From the NCBI GenBank assembly GCA_030147705.1, contig JASBUV010000068.1:1-33001 (forward strand): a stretch of DNA of 33,001 nucleotides. The letters are read 5' to 3'. Position numbers and translations under genes: made by a program. Below, in pieces: positions 32,323-33,001 of this stretch. Origin of the DNA: Gammaproteobacteria bacterium (lineage in GTDB: Bacteria > Pseudomonadota > Gammaproteobacteria > Pseudomonadales > Pseudohongiellaceae). The first letter of the stretch is position 1. Every line of letters begins with the position of its first letter. The notes beneath the pieces are model-generated. The model was not told the DNA's origin. It did no database searches and was given only the letters and a program-made list of their open reading frames with translations.

Positions 32323-33001
32323 TCAGCTTGGTTCGATGAGATTGGTGCCAGTGGGTACGAGGCTGACGCGGTGATCGGCGGCCGCCAGCACCGCCGGATC
32401 ATGGCTGACTACGATACTGGTGATTTTCTTGCTACGCAGCCGATCCAGCATTTGCAATGCGGCTTGTTGACCCAGGTGCGTGAGTGTTTCATCTAGCAAG
32501 ATCAAACTGGGCCCGCGATAAAATGCGCGAGCAATCAGGATGCGACGAATTTGCCCTGCAGAGAATTGGCTGCCCAACTCACCCACTCTGGTGGCATATC
32601 CCATGGGTAGTGTGGCTATCAGGTCGGCAATTCCAGCGTCAGCACAGGCCTGTTCGAGTCGCTGCTGATTGGCACCATCGACACCCAGATTGACATTGAA
32701 AGCCAGTGTACCTGCCAATAAATTCTCGTCATGCAGCAGCGCGGCAACCTGTTCTCGAAAGCGGCGCGGACAGCGCTGAGAGTGGTCCCAGCCATCAATA
32801 GTGAGCTCACCACTCTGTAGCGACTCCAGCCCCAGAACAAGTTTCAACAGAGTCGACTTACCGCACCCAGATGGACCGGAGAGCGCAGTGATCTTCTCAG
32901 CCGGAAATTCTGCAGTGAACTGATTGAGAACCGGTGTCTGAGCGCCGGGATATTTGAATGTGACCTTATGCAGTTGGACATGCCCCGACACTGGCGGATT
33001 G
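32323..33001 (-). CDS. ABC exporter ATP-binding domain (CvaB/RaxB-like), partial
   Basis: The C-terminal ~225 residues of a protein whose start lies beyond the window; the reading frame is open to the edge (NPPVSGHVQLHKVTFKYPG). It is an ABC-exporter nucleotide-binding domain: Walker A GPSGCGKST, Q-loop QVAALLHDENLLAGTL, a signature motif reading FSAGQ instead of LSGGQ, Walker B LILLDET and the H-loop VVSHD. The segment LIATLPMGYATRVGELGSQFS strongly recalls double-glycine peptide exporters such as CvaB and RaxB, in which a peptidase and six membrane spans would precede. The substrate is therefore probably a small secreted peptide, but the domains that would prove this are outside the window. 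Confidence 0.9.
   Translation of the reverse strand, partial: NPPVSGHVQLHKVTFKYPGAQTPVLNQFTAEFPAEKITALSGPSGCGKSTLLKLVLGLESLQSGELTIDGWDHSQRCPRRFREQVAALLHDENLLAGTLAFNVNLGVDGANQQRLEQACADAGIADLIATLPMGYATRVGELGSQFSAGQIRRILIARAFYRGPSLILLDETLTHLGQQAALQMLDRLRSKKITSIVVSHDPAVLAAADHRVSLVPTGTNLIEPS

Overview
The window looks like chromosomal DNA of a free-living gammaproteobacterium of moderate GC. That judgement rests on gene content: DNA polymerase II, a long Lhr helicase, a DUF6164 protein, a TraB/GumN protein, a DUF5916 outer-membrane protein, and a gcvT-gcvH-gcvP cluster whose products match the lengths of the gammaproteobacterial enzymes. I cannot name the genus.

Layout. 1-2.1 kb (minus strand): the N-terminal part of polB, running off the window, with a Tat-exported molybdopterin oxidoreductase of the sulfite-oxidase/SoxC family upstream of it. 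2.3-7.3 kb (plus): an SRPBCC protein, a two-gene operon of a divergent class III nucleotide-cyclase-like protein and an unknown partner, an XRE-type regulator behind a leader full of inverted repeats, and a 58-residue SutA-like protein closed by a bidirectional terminator. 7.5-14.2 kb: a TraB/GumN protein, a DUF6164 membrane protein, a PilZ protein and lhr. 14.3-16.6 kb: a small accessory stretch with two tiny ORFs, an MltR-like gene and an IS1595-type transposase. 17-18.4 kb: lepB, then a secreted peroxiredoxin-like gene with an in-frame TGA that reads as selenocysteine. 18.7-25.4 kb: a DUF5916 protein, then an ECF sigma factor / zinc anti-sigma / two HEAT-repeat proteins operon. 25.5-30.2 kb: glycine cleavage genes. 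30.3-33 kb (minus): a polytopic membrane protein, a REP-transposase-like protein lacking its catalytic residues, and the C-terminal part of an ABC exporter.

The strongest observation is the probable selenoprotein at 17781-18380. Its two halves are in the same frame, joined by a TGA that falls where relatives have the first cysteine of a CxxC (DW-U-PFC). Directly after the TGA lies a hairpin with the geometry of a bacterial SECIS element. A conventional annotation would split this gene or call it broken. Second-rank observations are the divergent cyclase operon, a promoter-like motif shared by the ECF sigma operon and the DUF5916 gene, the catalytically degenerate RAYT-like protein, and a divergent gene pair whose start codons overlap in the tetranucleotide CATG.

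All family assignments come from reading motifs by eye. No database search was possible.
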